Below, one piece after another: positions 1-5,576 of a DNA stretch of 6,323 nt. Each line of letters opens with the position of its first letter. Position 1 is the first letter of the stretch. The notes beneath the pieces were generated by a model that saw nothing but the letters and a program-made list of their open reading frames with translations, had not been told where the DNA came from and ran no database searches. The translations under genes and the position numbers were made by a program. The stretch comes from an uncultured Selenomonadales bacterium (GTDB lineage: Bacteria; Bacillota; Negativicutes; Selenomonadales; Selenomonadaceae). The DNA lies in NCBI GenBank assembly GCA_947305445.1, contig CAMZDU010000072.1, positions 1 to 6,323 on the forward strand. The letters are read 5' to 3'.

Positions 1-15
1 CTCGATTAAAAATTT

Positions 16-23
16 GAGGAGTG
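16..23 (+). promoter_or_regulatory. Ribosome binding site deciding the thiM start
   Basis: GAGGAGTG is a good match to the 16S anti-SD complement. Its AGGAG core ends 8 bases before the TTG at 30 but overlaps the GTG at 21, so it supports TTG initiation. Confidence 0.7.
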
Positions 24-29
24 ATCATT

Positions 30-890
30 TTGACTGAACAACAAATGCGCGAGGCAATGGCACGTGCGGTCGAAGAAGTGCGCGAAAAAAATCCGCTGGC
101 ACCGTCAATAACAAACACCGTCACGCAGGATTTTGTTGCAAATGCGCAACTGGCGGTCGGAGGCTCGGCGGCAATGCTCTATCTGGCTGACGAGAGCGAA
201 TCAATCGCCAAGGTCGCGCCGGCATTTTACGTCAACATGGGTACGGCAATGCCCTTCTACGAAGAGACATTACCGCGAACGGCGCGGGCTTTGTATGACA
301 ATCGGACGCCGTGGGTGCTCGACCCGGTTGGCATCGGCCTATCAAGTTTGCGCACAAAAATTTTAACGCAGTTGAAAGAATTCAAGCCTTCAATAATTCG
401 CGGGAACGCATCGGAAATAATCGCGTTGGCAAAACTCTGGCAACTGATAACGACGGACGCGGGACAAGTTCGCGGCGTCGACTCGACAGAAAAAGTTTCT
501 TCGGCCAAAACTTCGGCTGTCGCGCTGGCTACCTTCACGGGCGGAGCGGTCGCGGTCTCCGGTGAAGAAGATTTGGTAACCGACGGCGAACAGATTATCC
601 TTTGCGCGGGCGGCTCTATACTGTCCACCAAAATAACCGGTAGCGGCTGTGCACTCGGCGGCATCATGGCGATTTATTTGACGGTCGCCACTCCGTTTAT
701 TGCGGCCTTGACGGCGACGACCATGTTTAATTTGGCGGGCACGAAGGCGGCGGCAGAATTCAACGCGCCCGCAAGTTTTAAAATAAATTTCCTGGACAAT
801 CTGTACGAATTGACTGCCGAAGATGTCTCCGAAAATTTCCGCGTGGTCGGCTCGCTTGAGAACATGTTTAACTTTAACTTCGGGCTGTGA
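30..890 (+). CDS. thiM: Hydroxyethylthiazole kinase (ThiM)
   Basis: ThiM phosphorylates 4-methyl-5-(2-hydroxyethyl)thiazole with ATP in the cytoplasm, the thiazole salvage step of thiamine synthesis. The 286-residue product is close to the usual family length (about 270). Seen in sequence: the N-terminal NPLAPSITN segment (21-29) followed by a VAN...GGSAAM thiazole-site region (36-49), DPVG (98-101), RGNASE (124-129), GVDS (149-152) and the ribokinase-like anion-hole motif TGSGC (203-207), whose Cys207 matches the family's catalytic-region cysteine. Start choice: TTG at 30 is preferred because GAGGAGTG (16-23) then sits about 8 bases upstream. The in-frame GTG at 21 lies inside that binding site. 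The next gene starts 9 bases after the stop, so the two are probably co-translated. Oddities are mild: GGSAAM replaces the common GASPxM. The upstream promoter is outside the window. Confidence 0.93.
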   Translation: MTEQQMREAMARAVEEVREKNPLAPSITNTVTQDFVANAQLAVGGSAAMLYLADESESIAKVAPAFYVNMGTAMPFYEETLPRTARALYDNRTPWVLDPVGIGLSSLRTKILTQLKEFKPSIIRGNASEIIALAKLWQLITTDAGQVRGVDSTEKVSSAKTSAVALATFTGGAVAVSGEEDLVTDGEQIILCAGGSILSTKITGSGCALGGIMAIYLTVATPFIAALTATTMFNLAGTKAAAEFNAPASFKINFLDNLYELTAEDVSENFRVVGSLENMFNFNFGL

Positions 891-899
891 GGTGGCGAC

Positions 900-1211
900 A
901 TGAATACACTGATTGCCGTGGCCATATCTCCCGTCGGTACCGGCGCGGAACTTGGCAGACACGTCGCCGAAGTCGTGCGTGTCATTCGCGAATCGGGCTT
1001 GCCGAATAAAACGTCGTCAATGTTCACGGAGATTGAAGGCGATTGGGATGCCGTCATGGACGTCGTCAAGCGTGCAACATTTGTGCTGGCCGAACGCGGC
1101 ATTCGCACCGAAGTCGTCCTTAAAGCCGACATACGTCCGGGCTTTGTCGACACAATGAACGGCAAACTCGACAGACTTAACGCGGCACTCAAGGAGGCTT
1201 CTAACAGCTAA
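900..1211 (+). CDS. MTH1187/YkoF-family thiamine-binding protein
   Basis: This is a 103-residue cytoplasmic protein with no signal peptide or membrane segment. The layout fits the MTH1187-like (former DUF77) ferredoxin-like fold. It has an N-terminal strand with the SPVGTG turn (residues 10-15), a helix with HVAEVVRVIRESG, an FTEIEGDWDAVMDVV segment in which the EGD turn is typical of the family, a second helix, a VVLKADIRPG strand, and a final helix with the common MNGKLDRLN pattern. Family members bind thiamine or its relatives, and the position between thiM and thiE agrees with that. Whether it acts as a carrier, sensor or buffer is unknown. The SD GAGGTGG (889-895) overlaps the thiM stop codon, which points to translational coupling. 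I give no gene symbol because none is well fixed for this family. Confidence 0.85.
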   Translation: MNTLIAVAISPVGTGAELGRHVAEVVRVIRESGLPNKTSSMFTEIEGDWDAVMDVVKRATFVLAERGIRTEVVLKADIRPGFVDTMNGKLDRLNAALKEASNS

Positions 1212-1251
1212 AGAAAAGTTATAAAAAACCTATAAAGCCTAAAAAAATTAT

Positions 1252-1261
1252 AAGGAGGTGA
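1252..1261 (+). promoter_or_regulatory. Near-perfect Shine-Dalgarno sequence without a properly spaced start
   Basis: AAGGAGGTGA is complementary to the 16S rRNA 3' end over its full length. No ATG, GTG or TTG follows at the normal 5-10 base spacing. The GTG at 1258 lies within it, the ATG at 1283 is 21 bases past its end, and the thiE ATG is 96 bases past its end. Confidence 0.6.
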
Positions 1262-1280
1262 AAACCGTTACTGCAAACTT

Positions 1281-1295
1281 TTATGTTGAACATAA
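1281..1295. promoter_or_regulatory. 15-bp perfect palindrome, possible operator
   Basis: TTATGTTGAACATAA has two 7-base arms around a central G and covers the candidate -35 of thiE. Such a site suits a dimeric repressor, but no regulator gene is in the window and I cannot match it to a known family. In RNA it could instead form a 5-bp hairpin. Confidence 0.4.
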
Positions 1296-1314
1296 CTGCT
1301 CCATAACGTATAAA
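1286..1314 (+). promoter_or_regulatory. Candidate sigma-A promoter for thiE
   Basis: TTGAAC (1286-1291) and TATAAA (1309-1314) are separated by exactly 17 bases, a good housekeeping-sigma arrangement (TTGA of TTGACA, TATAA of TATAAT). Transcription would begin near 1321, inside the tandem TTTATAAATT repeat, giving a leader of roughly 37 bases before thiE. The -35 lies inside the 15-bp palindrome, a classic place for an operator. The region is AT-rich, so chance matches are easier. Confidence 0.45.
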
Positions 1315-1319
1315 GAGCT

Positions 1320-1339
1320 TTTATAAATTTTTATAAATT
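1320..1339. repeat. Two tandem copies of TTTATAAATT
   Basis: Copies at 1320-1329 and 1330-1339 are identical and in direct contact. Each contains the self-complementary TTTATAAA. The 10-base period equals about one helical turn. It lies where transcription from the candidate thiE promoter would start. Confidence 0.6.
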
Positions 1340-1357
1340 CTCAGTAACGGTGAGTGC

Positions 1358-2053
1358 ATGAACATTCGCGAACGGCTTGACATATCGGCTTATCTGGTTG
1401 TCGGTCCGGAAAATTGTACGCGGCCTGTCGAAGAGGTTGTTGCGGCCGCCGTTGACGAAGGCTTCACCTGCGTACAAATCCGCTCAAAGGTCGCCACTGC
1501 CCGCGAGATGATTTCGATTCTGGAAAAATCCGCTACGGCCATTCGTCGGCTCGGCAAGAGTGATTCGGTTGCCTTGCTCGTCGACGACAGACTTGATGTC
1601 GTGTTGGCGGCACGGGAGCGCGGTATTAAAGTCGACGGCGTATACGTGGGACAAAGCGATATCCCGGTCGAGGTGTGCAGAAAATACCTCGGCGAAGATT
1701 CGGTCGTCGGACTGAGCGCACGCACGCAAGAGCTTATCGACTACGTAAAGAACGCTGACGTTTCGCAGATTGATTACTTCGGCGCGGGACCGCTCCACGC
1801 GACGCCGACCAAACTTGACGCGGGTAAAACTGCCGACGGAAAATTTATCACGCACACTTTCGACGAACTGGCCGCGCTTGTCAAAGTCAGTCCGCGGCCG
1901 ACAGTTGTGGGCGGCGGCGTCAAACTAAACGATATTCCCGCATTGGCCGCCACAAAAGTTCAAGGCTTCTTCGTGGTGTCGGCGGTTGCGGGCGCGGACA
2001 ATCCAAAACGCGCCGCCCGTGAACTCGTTGCCGCGTGGAAAAAATTTTCGTAA
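1358..2053 (+). CDS. thiE: Thiamine phosphate synthase (ThiE)
   Basis: ThiE condenses HMP-pyrophosphate with hydroxyethylthiazole phosphate to thiamine phosphate in the cytoplasm, using the product of ThiM. The 231-residue TIM-barrel protein shows VQIRSK (39-44, for the usual QLR-K pyrophosphate site), VDDR (75-78) and GQSD (98-101) for the Mg-binding aspartates (Asp77 and Asp101), GLSAR (118-122), GAGPLHATPTK (142-152, phosphate/thiazole site), VVGGGV (183-188) and a late VVSAV strand. By my alignment from memory, Asp77 and Asp101 are about five residues further apart than in Bacillus ThiE, and Tyr96 stands where GxHxGQ usually has His. The ATG at 1358 starts just before the barrel's first strand. 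Its local SD is weak (GGTGAG, 1349-1354, only 3 bases away). Expression may depend on the structured spacer upstream. Confidence 0.92.
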   Translation: MNIRERLDISAYLVVGPENCTRPVEEVVAAAVDEGFTCVQIRSKVATAREMISILEKSATAIRRLGKSDSVALLVDDRLDVVLAARERGIKVDGVYVGQSDIPVEVCRKYLGEDSVVGLSARTQELIDYVKNADVSQIDYFGAGPLHATPTKLDAGKTADGKFITHTFDELAALVKVSPRPTVVGGGVKLNDIPALAATKVQGFFVVSAVAGADNPKRAARELVAAWKKFS

Positions 2054-2060
2054 ATAATCA

Positions 2061-2115
2061 GGGGTTGTCGATTTTCGCATCAAGTGCGGTTGCCGGCAAC
2101 CCCCATTAAATTTTT
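2061..2115 (+). terminator. Probable intrinsic terminator after thiE
   Basis: GGGGTTGTCG (2061-2070) pairs with CGGCAACCCC (2094-2103) over ten bases with one G-U. An inner CGCA/TGCG stem (2076-2079 with 2085-2088) lies in the loop. A modest T-rich tail, TTAAATTTTT, follows at 2106-2115. The tail is interrupted, so termination strength is uncertain. Confidence 0.65.
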
Positions 2116-2249
2116 AACGGTAGATCGAATTCACAAACTGTTCACCATTCCCTGCCGCGGCATTAAATGAAATTAACTTAAAAATTCTTGCGCGTCGAAA
2201 GGAAATTGACGACACGCGGGGAATATAAACGCCACGGAGGTTGAAAGCA
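2104..2249 (+). other. thiE-dnaG spacer, no clear promoter
   Basis: Between the thiE hairpin and the dnaG start I see no well-spaced promoter. TTGACG (2206-2211) and TATAAA (2224-2229) are good hexamers but only 12 bases apart. A dnaG promoter is expected here because a terminator precedes it. The ribosome binding site GGAGG (2236-2240) ends the region. Confidence 0.5.
2236..2240 (+). promoter_or_regulatory. Ribosome binding site deciding the dnaG start
   Basis: GGAGG touches the TTG at 2241 but is 9 bases from the TTG at 2250, so the second codon is the better start. Confidence 0.7.
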
Positions 2250-4076
2250 TTGCGAAGTTCGGAACTTGACGAATTTGTCGAACGCGTGCGCGAGCGGTCG
2301 GATATTTACTCCGTGGTGTCGCAGTACGTGCCGTTGACGCAAAAGAGCGGCCGTTACTGGGGGCGTTGTCCCTTCCACAACGAGAAAACCGCCTCGTTCA
2401 CCGTGAACGCCGACAAGGGACTTTTTTATTGCTTCGGTTGCGGCGCGGGCGGTGACGTCTTCAAGTTCCTGTCGCTCATTGAAAACGTAAAATATTTCGA
2501 GGCGATTAAACTTCAGGCCGGGCGATTGGGCATCGAATTGCCTGCGCGAAAACTTTCGCCGGAAGAGGATCGCCGCCGTCGTGAAGAAAAAATTTTACTC
2601 AAACTCAACGAACTGGCGCAGGATTTTTATCACGAATGTTTAATCAAAACAGCCCGCGGCGAAGTCGGCAGGAAATATCTTGCGGGGCGTGGAATTAGTG
2701 CAGAAACGATTGAAACGTTCAAGCTCGGTTTTGCGCCGGACGAGTGGGAAAATCTCGTCAACAGATTCACTCGTCAGGATTTCACGCCGCAACAGCTGGA
2801 GGCCGTCGGACTTGTCGCCAAGCGAAAAAATTCTTCCGGCTACTACGACCGATTCCGAAGACGCGTGATGATTCCGATTGCTGACATTCACGGGCACGTT
2901 GTCGGCTTCGGCGGACGAATTCTTCAATCGGACGACGACACTGCACCGAAATATTTAAACACGCCGGAAACCGTGCTGTTCAACAAAAGAAATTTGCTCT
3001 TCGGCCTTGACAAGTCGGCTCGTGCGATAAACGCGGCGGGCGCGGCAATCGTCGTCGAAGGTTACATGGACGCAATCTCCCTGTTCAGCGCGGGCGTTAA
3101 AAACGTTGTCGCCACGTTGGGTACGGCCTTCACGCCGGAGCATGCAAAATTGATTCTGCGTTACGCGAAAAAAATTATTTTCTGCTACGACAGCGACGAA
3201 GCCGGTCAACGCGCCACAGTTCGGGCGTTGCCGATTGTTCAGGCGGAGGGCGCGGAAGTTTTTGTTGTCAAGGTTCCCGACGGCAAAGACCCCGACGAAT
3301 TCATTCGCAAGCACGGCAAAACGGCCTTCGACAAGCTGACGCAAAACGCGGCGACGCTGATTGATTACCGTATGAAGTACGTCCTTGCCCGCGCCGAACT
3401 CGACACGGTTCAAGGAAAAATTAGGGCTTTGCAGGAAATTTTGCCGGTCGTCGTCAAAATTACCGACTCCGTCACCCGTAACGAGTACACGAAAAAAATT
3501 GCCTCCGCACTCGTTTTCGACGAACAGCTCGTTATCGACGCATGGAATAAATTTTTGAAACAGTCGGAGCAGACAACGGCCGACGAGCCTGAAAAAAAAT
3601 CCTCCGCCGTCAAACGTCCGCGACTTGCCGAAGAATCCAAGCCGACAATCCGCGAGGCCTGCGAAGTGATTTTGCGCATGATTTGGCACGAACCCGACAT
3701 GCTGGAATATGTGTTGGCAGTCGTGTCGAATGAAAATTTTTCGGCGGCGCATAAAGAAATTATAGCTTACATTAAAAATTGCGTGGAGCGCGGCGCACGT
3801 CCCGACCAATTCGGCGCGGCAGAAATTTTAAGTGACGAGGCAACCGCTCAGCTGTCGCGAATTCTAATGAACGGCTCGGACGACCCGCGCACTTCCGAAA
3901 TGCAACTCTTCAACGACTCGATTCAAATCATGAAACGCGCCGCCCTCAAGAAAAGATATAACGAGCTTATGGCACAAGCCAAAGCGTATATTTCGAGCGA
4001 CGAAGATATTTATGCCAAAATGGTTTACGAGTCGCTTGAGCTTAAACACCAAATTGACAAACTAAAAGTTAATTAG
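2250..4076 (+). CDS. dnaG: DNA primase (DnaG)
   Basis: DnaG makes the RNA primers for replication at the fork, working with the DnaB-type helicase. The 608-residue protein has the full family layout. The CHC2 zinc finger uses Cys40, His43, Cys61 and Cys64. The RNA-polymerase core starts near 130 and carries GFGGR. The Toprim motifs follow as EGYMD (Glu270) and DSDEAG (Asp314, Asp316). A charged linker lies near 435-460 and a C-terminal helicase-binding domain runs to the end. Start choice: TTG at 2250 lies 9 bases after GGAGG (2236-2240), and it places the zinc ligands at the same numbers I recall for E. coli DnaG. The in-frame TTG at 2241 directly abuts the SD. EKTASF replaces the usual EKTPSF after the first zinc pair. 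rpoD follows after 72 bases without a terminator. Confidence 0.97.
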   Translation: MRSSELDEFVERVRERSDIYSVVSQYVPLTQKSGRYWGRCPFHNEKTASFTVNADKGLFYCFGCGAGGDVFKFLSLIENVKYFEAIKLQAGRLGIELPARKLSPEEDRRRREEKILLKLNELAQDFYHECLIKTARGEVGRKYLAGRGISAETIETFKLGFAPDEWENLVNRFTRQDFTPQQLEAVGLVAKRKNSSGYYDRFRRRVMIPIADIHGHVVGFGGRILQSDDDTAPKYLNTPETVLFNKRNLLFGLDKSARAINAAGAAIVVEGYMDAISLFSAGVKNVVATLGTAFTPEHAKLILRYAKKIIFCYDSDEAGQRATVRALPIVQAEGAEVFVVKVPDGKDPDEFIRKHGKTAFDKLTQNAATLIDYRMKYVLARAELDTVQGKIRALQEILPVVVKITDSVTRNEYTKKIASALVFDEQLVIDAWNKFLKQSEQTTADEPEKKSSAVKRPRLAEESKPTIREACEVILRMIWHEPDMLEYVLAVVSNENFSAAHKEIIAYIKNCVERGARPDQFGAAEILSDEATAQLSRILMNGSDDPRTSEMQLFNDSIQIMKRAALKKRYNELMAQAKAYISSDEDIYAKMVYESLELKHQIDKLKVN

Positions 4077-4096
4077 GACTCATCGAACCGCCTTAC

Positions 4097-4131
4097 AATT
4101 CCTCATTCTCAATTTCAAATTCCTAATTGAC
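4097..4131. repeat. Degenerate heptamer tandem repeat in the dnaG-rpoD spacer
   Basis: Five consecutive 7-base units read AATTCCT, CATTCTC, AATTTCA, AATTCCT, AATTGAC; the first and fourth are identical. The array fills about half of the 72-base spacer and ends at the rpoD ribosome binding site. It resembles in style the short tandem heptamers described from cyanobacterial intergenic DNA, though I claim no relation. Confidence 0.55.
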
Positions 4132-4148
4132 AGAAAGGAGGCTGCGAT

Positions 4149-5498
4149 ATGACAGGAGATAGCAAATCTGTCGAGCCGAATAACAGCGACTTGAGCGGCA
4201 ACCTGTCGGGAACCAAAAAAAATCATTCTGCCAAGAAACATTCCGCACCCGAACCGGAAACTCACACGGAAGAATCGAACAAACCTGCCAGAGGTCGCAT
4301 GCCCAAAATTGTTTCGATTCTGGTTGAAAAAGGTCGACAACACGGCGGCAAACTCACCTGGAGCGACTTGGACAAAATCATGCAAAGCTTGGGCATGTCC
4401 GCCAACGACACCGACGAAATCGACGATATTTTGACCGTCTGCGAGCGCGAGGGCATAAAGCTGACTGACGAAGAAGACACCGAAAATGATTTTGTGGACG
4501 ACGCCGCCGACAACGCAGAAGCCGGTCTCGCGCTCGAAACGACGTCGATTGAGCACGACGACTCGCTCGGCTCGACCGACATGACCGAAACTTCTGGAGA
4601 CGAAGAAAACGAAGTCGTCAAGCCCGCCGCAGAAATCGACTTAATCCCCGACAGCGTTTCAATCGATGACCCCGTGCGCATGTACTTGAAAGAGATAGGA
4701 CGCGTGCCGCTTCTTACCGCAGAAGAAGAGCGCGAATTGGCCATGCGTATGGAGTCGCCCGACGAAGTCGAACACACCGAAGCACAGAAGCAACTGGCCG
4801 AAGCAAATTTGCGGCTGGTCGTGTCGATTGCCAAACGTTACGTCGGACGCGGCATGCTCTTTTTGGATCTGATTCAGGAGGGCAACCTCGGACTCATCAA
4901 AGCCGTCGAGAAGTTTGACTATCACAAAGGCTACAAGTTCTCAACTTATGCGACGTGGTGGATACGTCAGGCGATAACGCGGGCGATTGCCGATCAGGCG
5001 CGCACAATCCGTATCCCCGTACACATGGTCGAGACGATTAACAAACTTATCAGCGTTTCGCGCAACCTGTTGCAGGAAAACGGCCGCGAGCCCACCGACG
5101 AGGAGATTGCCAAGGAGATGGAAATTGACGTTGCCCGCGTCCGCGAGATTCGCAAAATTGCGCAGGAACCCGTCTCACTCGAAACACCCGTCGGCGAAGA
5201 AGATGATTCGCATCTGGGCGACTTCATCGAAGATCAGGACGCGCCCGCTCCCGCCGATGCCGCTTCGTTCACGCTGCTTAAAGAGCAACTCGAAGACGTG
5301 CTCGGCACTTTAACTCCGCGTGAAAAAAATGTTCTGCGGTTGCGTTTCGGTTTGGAGGACGGACGCGCCAGAACGCTCGAAGAAGTCGGCAAAAGTTTCA
5401 ACGTCACCCGCGAGCGAATCCGTCAAATCGAAGCGAAAGCCTTGCGCAAACTCCGCCACCCGGCTCGCTCCAAGAAGTTAAAAGATTTTCTGGATTGA
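4149..5498 (+). CDS. rpoD: Primary RNA polymerase sigma factor (RpoD/SigA)
   Basis: This housekeeping sigma factor directs RNA polymerase to -35/-10 promoters. The 449-residue protein has a hydrophilic start, a region 1.1-like segment (about 50-100), a strongly acidic linker to about 165 and region 1.2 with [16 protein letters not shown] (from about 174). Region 2 begins near 218 and includes the -10-melting stretch with [19 protein letters not shown]. Region 3 follows, and region 4 runs from [18 protein letters not shown] (from 388) to the -35-binding helix [20 protein letters not shown] near the end. Length is between SigA of Bacillus (about 371) and E. coli RpoD (613); the extra comes from the N-terminal part. 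AAAGGAGG (4134-4141) lies 7 bases before the ATG. It is the second gene of the conserved dnaG-rpoD pair and probably shares its transcript. Confidence 0.97.
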   Translation: MTGDSKSVEPNNSDLSGNLSGTKKNHSAKKHSAPEPETHTEESNKPARGRMPKIVSILVEKGRQHGGKLTWSDLDKIMQSLGMSANDTDEIDDILTVCEREGIKLTDEEDTENDFVDDAADNAEAGLALETTSIEHDDSLGSTDMTETSGDEENEVVKPAAEIDLIPDSVSIDDPVRMYLKEIGRVPLLTAEEERELAMRMESPDEVEHTEAQKQLAEANLRLVVSIAKRYVGRGMLFLDLIQEGNLGLIKAVEKFDYHKGYKFSTYATWWIRQAITRAIADQARTIRIPVHMVETINKLISVSRNLLQENGREPTDEEIAKEMEIDVARVREIRKIAQEPVSLETPVGEEDDSHLGDFIEDQDAPAPADAASFTLLKEQLEDVLGTLTPREKNVLRLRFGLEDGRARTLEEVGKSFNVTRERIRQIEAKALRKLRHPARSKKLKDFLD

Positions 5499-5507
5499 AT
5501 ACAATCG

Positions 5508-5531
5508 GGAGTCGCAAGCGCGGCTCCTTTT
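5508..5531 (+). terminator. Intrinsic terminator after rpoD
   Basis: GGAGTCGC (5508-5515) and GCGGCTCC (5520-5527) form an 8-bp stem with one G-U and an AAGC loop, directly followed by TTTT (5528-5531). It lies 10 bases after the rpoD stop and separates the dnaG-rpoD unit from era. Confidence 0.8.
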
Positions 5532-5545
5532 AAGTTATAAGTTAT
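5532..5545. repeat. Tandem AAGTTAT heptamer in the rpoD-era spacer
   Basis: Two exact copies of AAGTTAT (5532-5538 and 5539-5545) follow the rpoD terminator. The same heptamer occurs once just after the thiamine-binding protein stop (1216-1222). The remaining spacer up to era is AT-rich and I could not place a convincing promoter in it. Confidence 0.5.
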
Positions 5546-5576
5546 TTTCTACTTACCTAAAATTGAGGAAACTGTT

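Larger units (their letters stand above)
1264..1351 (+). repeat. Perfect 10-bp inverted repeat enclosing an 88-base segment
   Basis: ACCGTTACTG at 1264-1273 is the exact reverse complement of CAGTAACGGT at 1342-1351. In RNA it would close a stem with room for two inner hairpins: TTATG/CATAA (1281-1285 with 1291-1295) and GCTC/GAGC (1298-1301 with 1315-1318). The right arm includes the GG of the GGTGAG sequence just before the thiE ATG, so pairing could hide it. It could be an RNA switch, or the terminal repeats of a very small inserted element. Confidence 0.55.
1212..1357 (+). other. AT-rich structured spacer before thiE
   Basis: These 146 bases between the thiamine-binding protein and thiE are far more AT-rich than the genes. 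They contain, in order, an AAGTTAT heptamer (1216-1222), a strong SD-like AAGGAGGTGA (1252-1261), a 10-bp inverted repeat (1264-1273 and 1342-1351), a 15-bp palindrome (1281-1295), a promoter-like pair (1286-1291 and 1309-1314) and a tandem TTTATAAATT repeat (1320-1339). I looked for the TPP riboswitch landmarks (CTGAGA and the ACCTGATCTGGATAATGCCAGCG-like stretch) and did not find them. The parts are listed separately; their joint meaning is inference. Confidence 0.8.

Noticed and set aside
1212..1357. TPP riboswitch before thiE
   Set aside because: The CTGAGA box and the conserved thiamine-sensing half are not recognisable on the + strand, so I call only an unassigned structured spacer.
2192..2217. 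Imperfect inverted repeat GCGTCG / CGACACGC before dnaG
   Set aside because: The arms are short and need a bulge; this is easily expected by chance.
2206..2229. Promoter for dnaG from TTGACG and TATAAA
   Set aside because: The hexamers are only 12 bases apart, too close for a housekeeping sigma promoter.
2955..3809. 284-codon open frame on the - strand inside dnaG
   Set aside because: It is antisense to a clearly conserved gene, has no recognisable motif, and similar antisense frames lie opposite thiM, rpoD and era, as expected from codon bias.
4127..4132. Perfect TTGACA before rpoD as a -35
   Set aside because: A -10 at normal spacing would fall in the rpoD start codon region, where there is none; the hexamer overlaps the end of the heptamer array.
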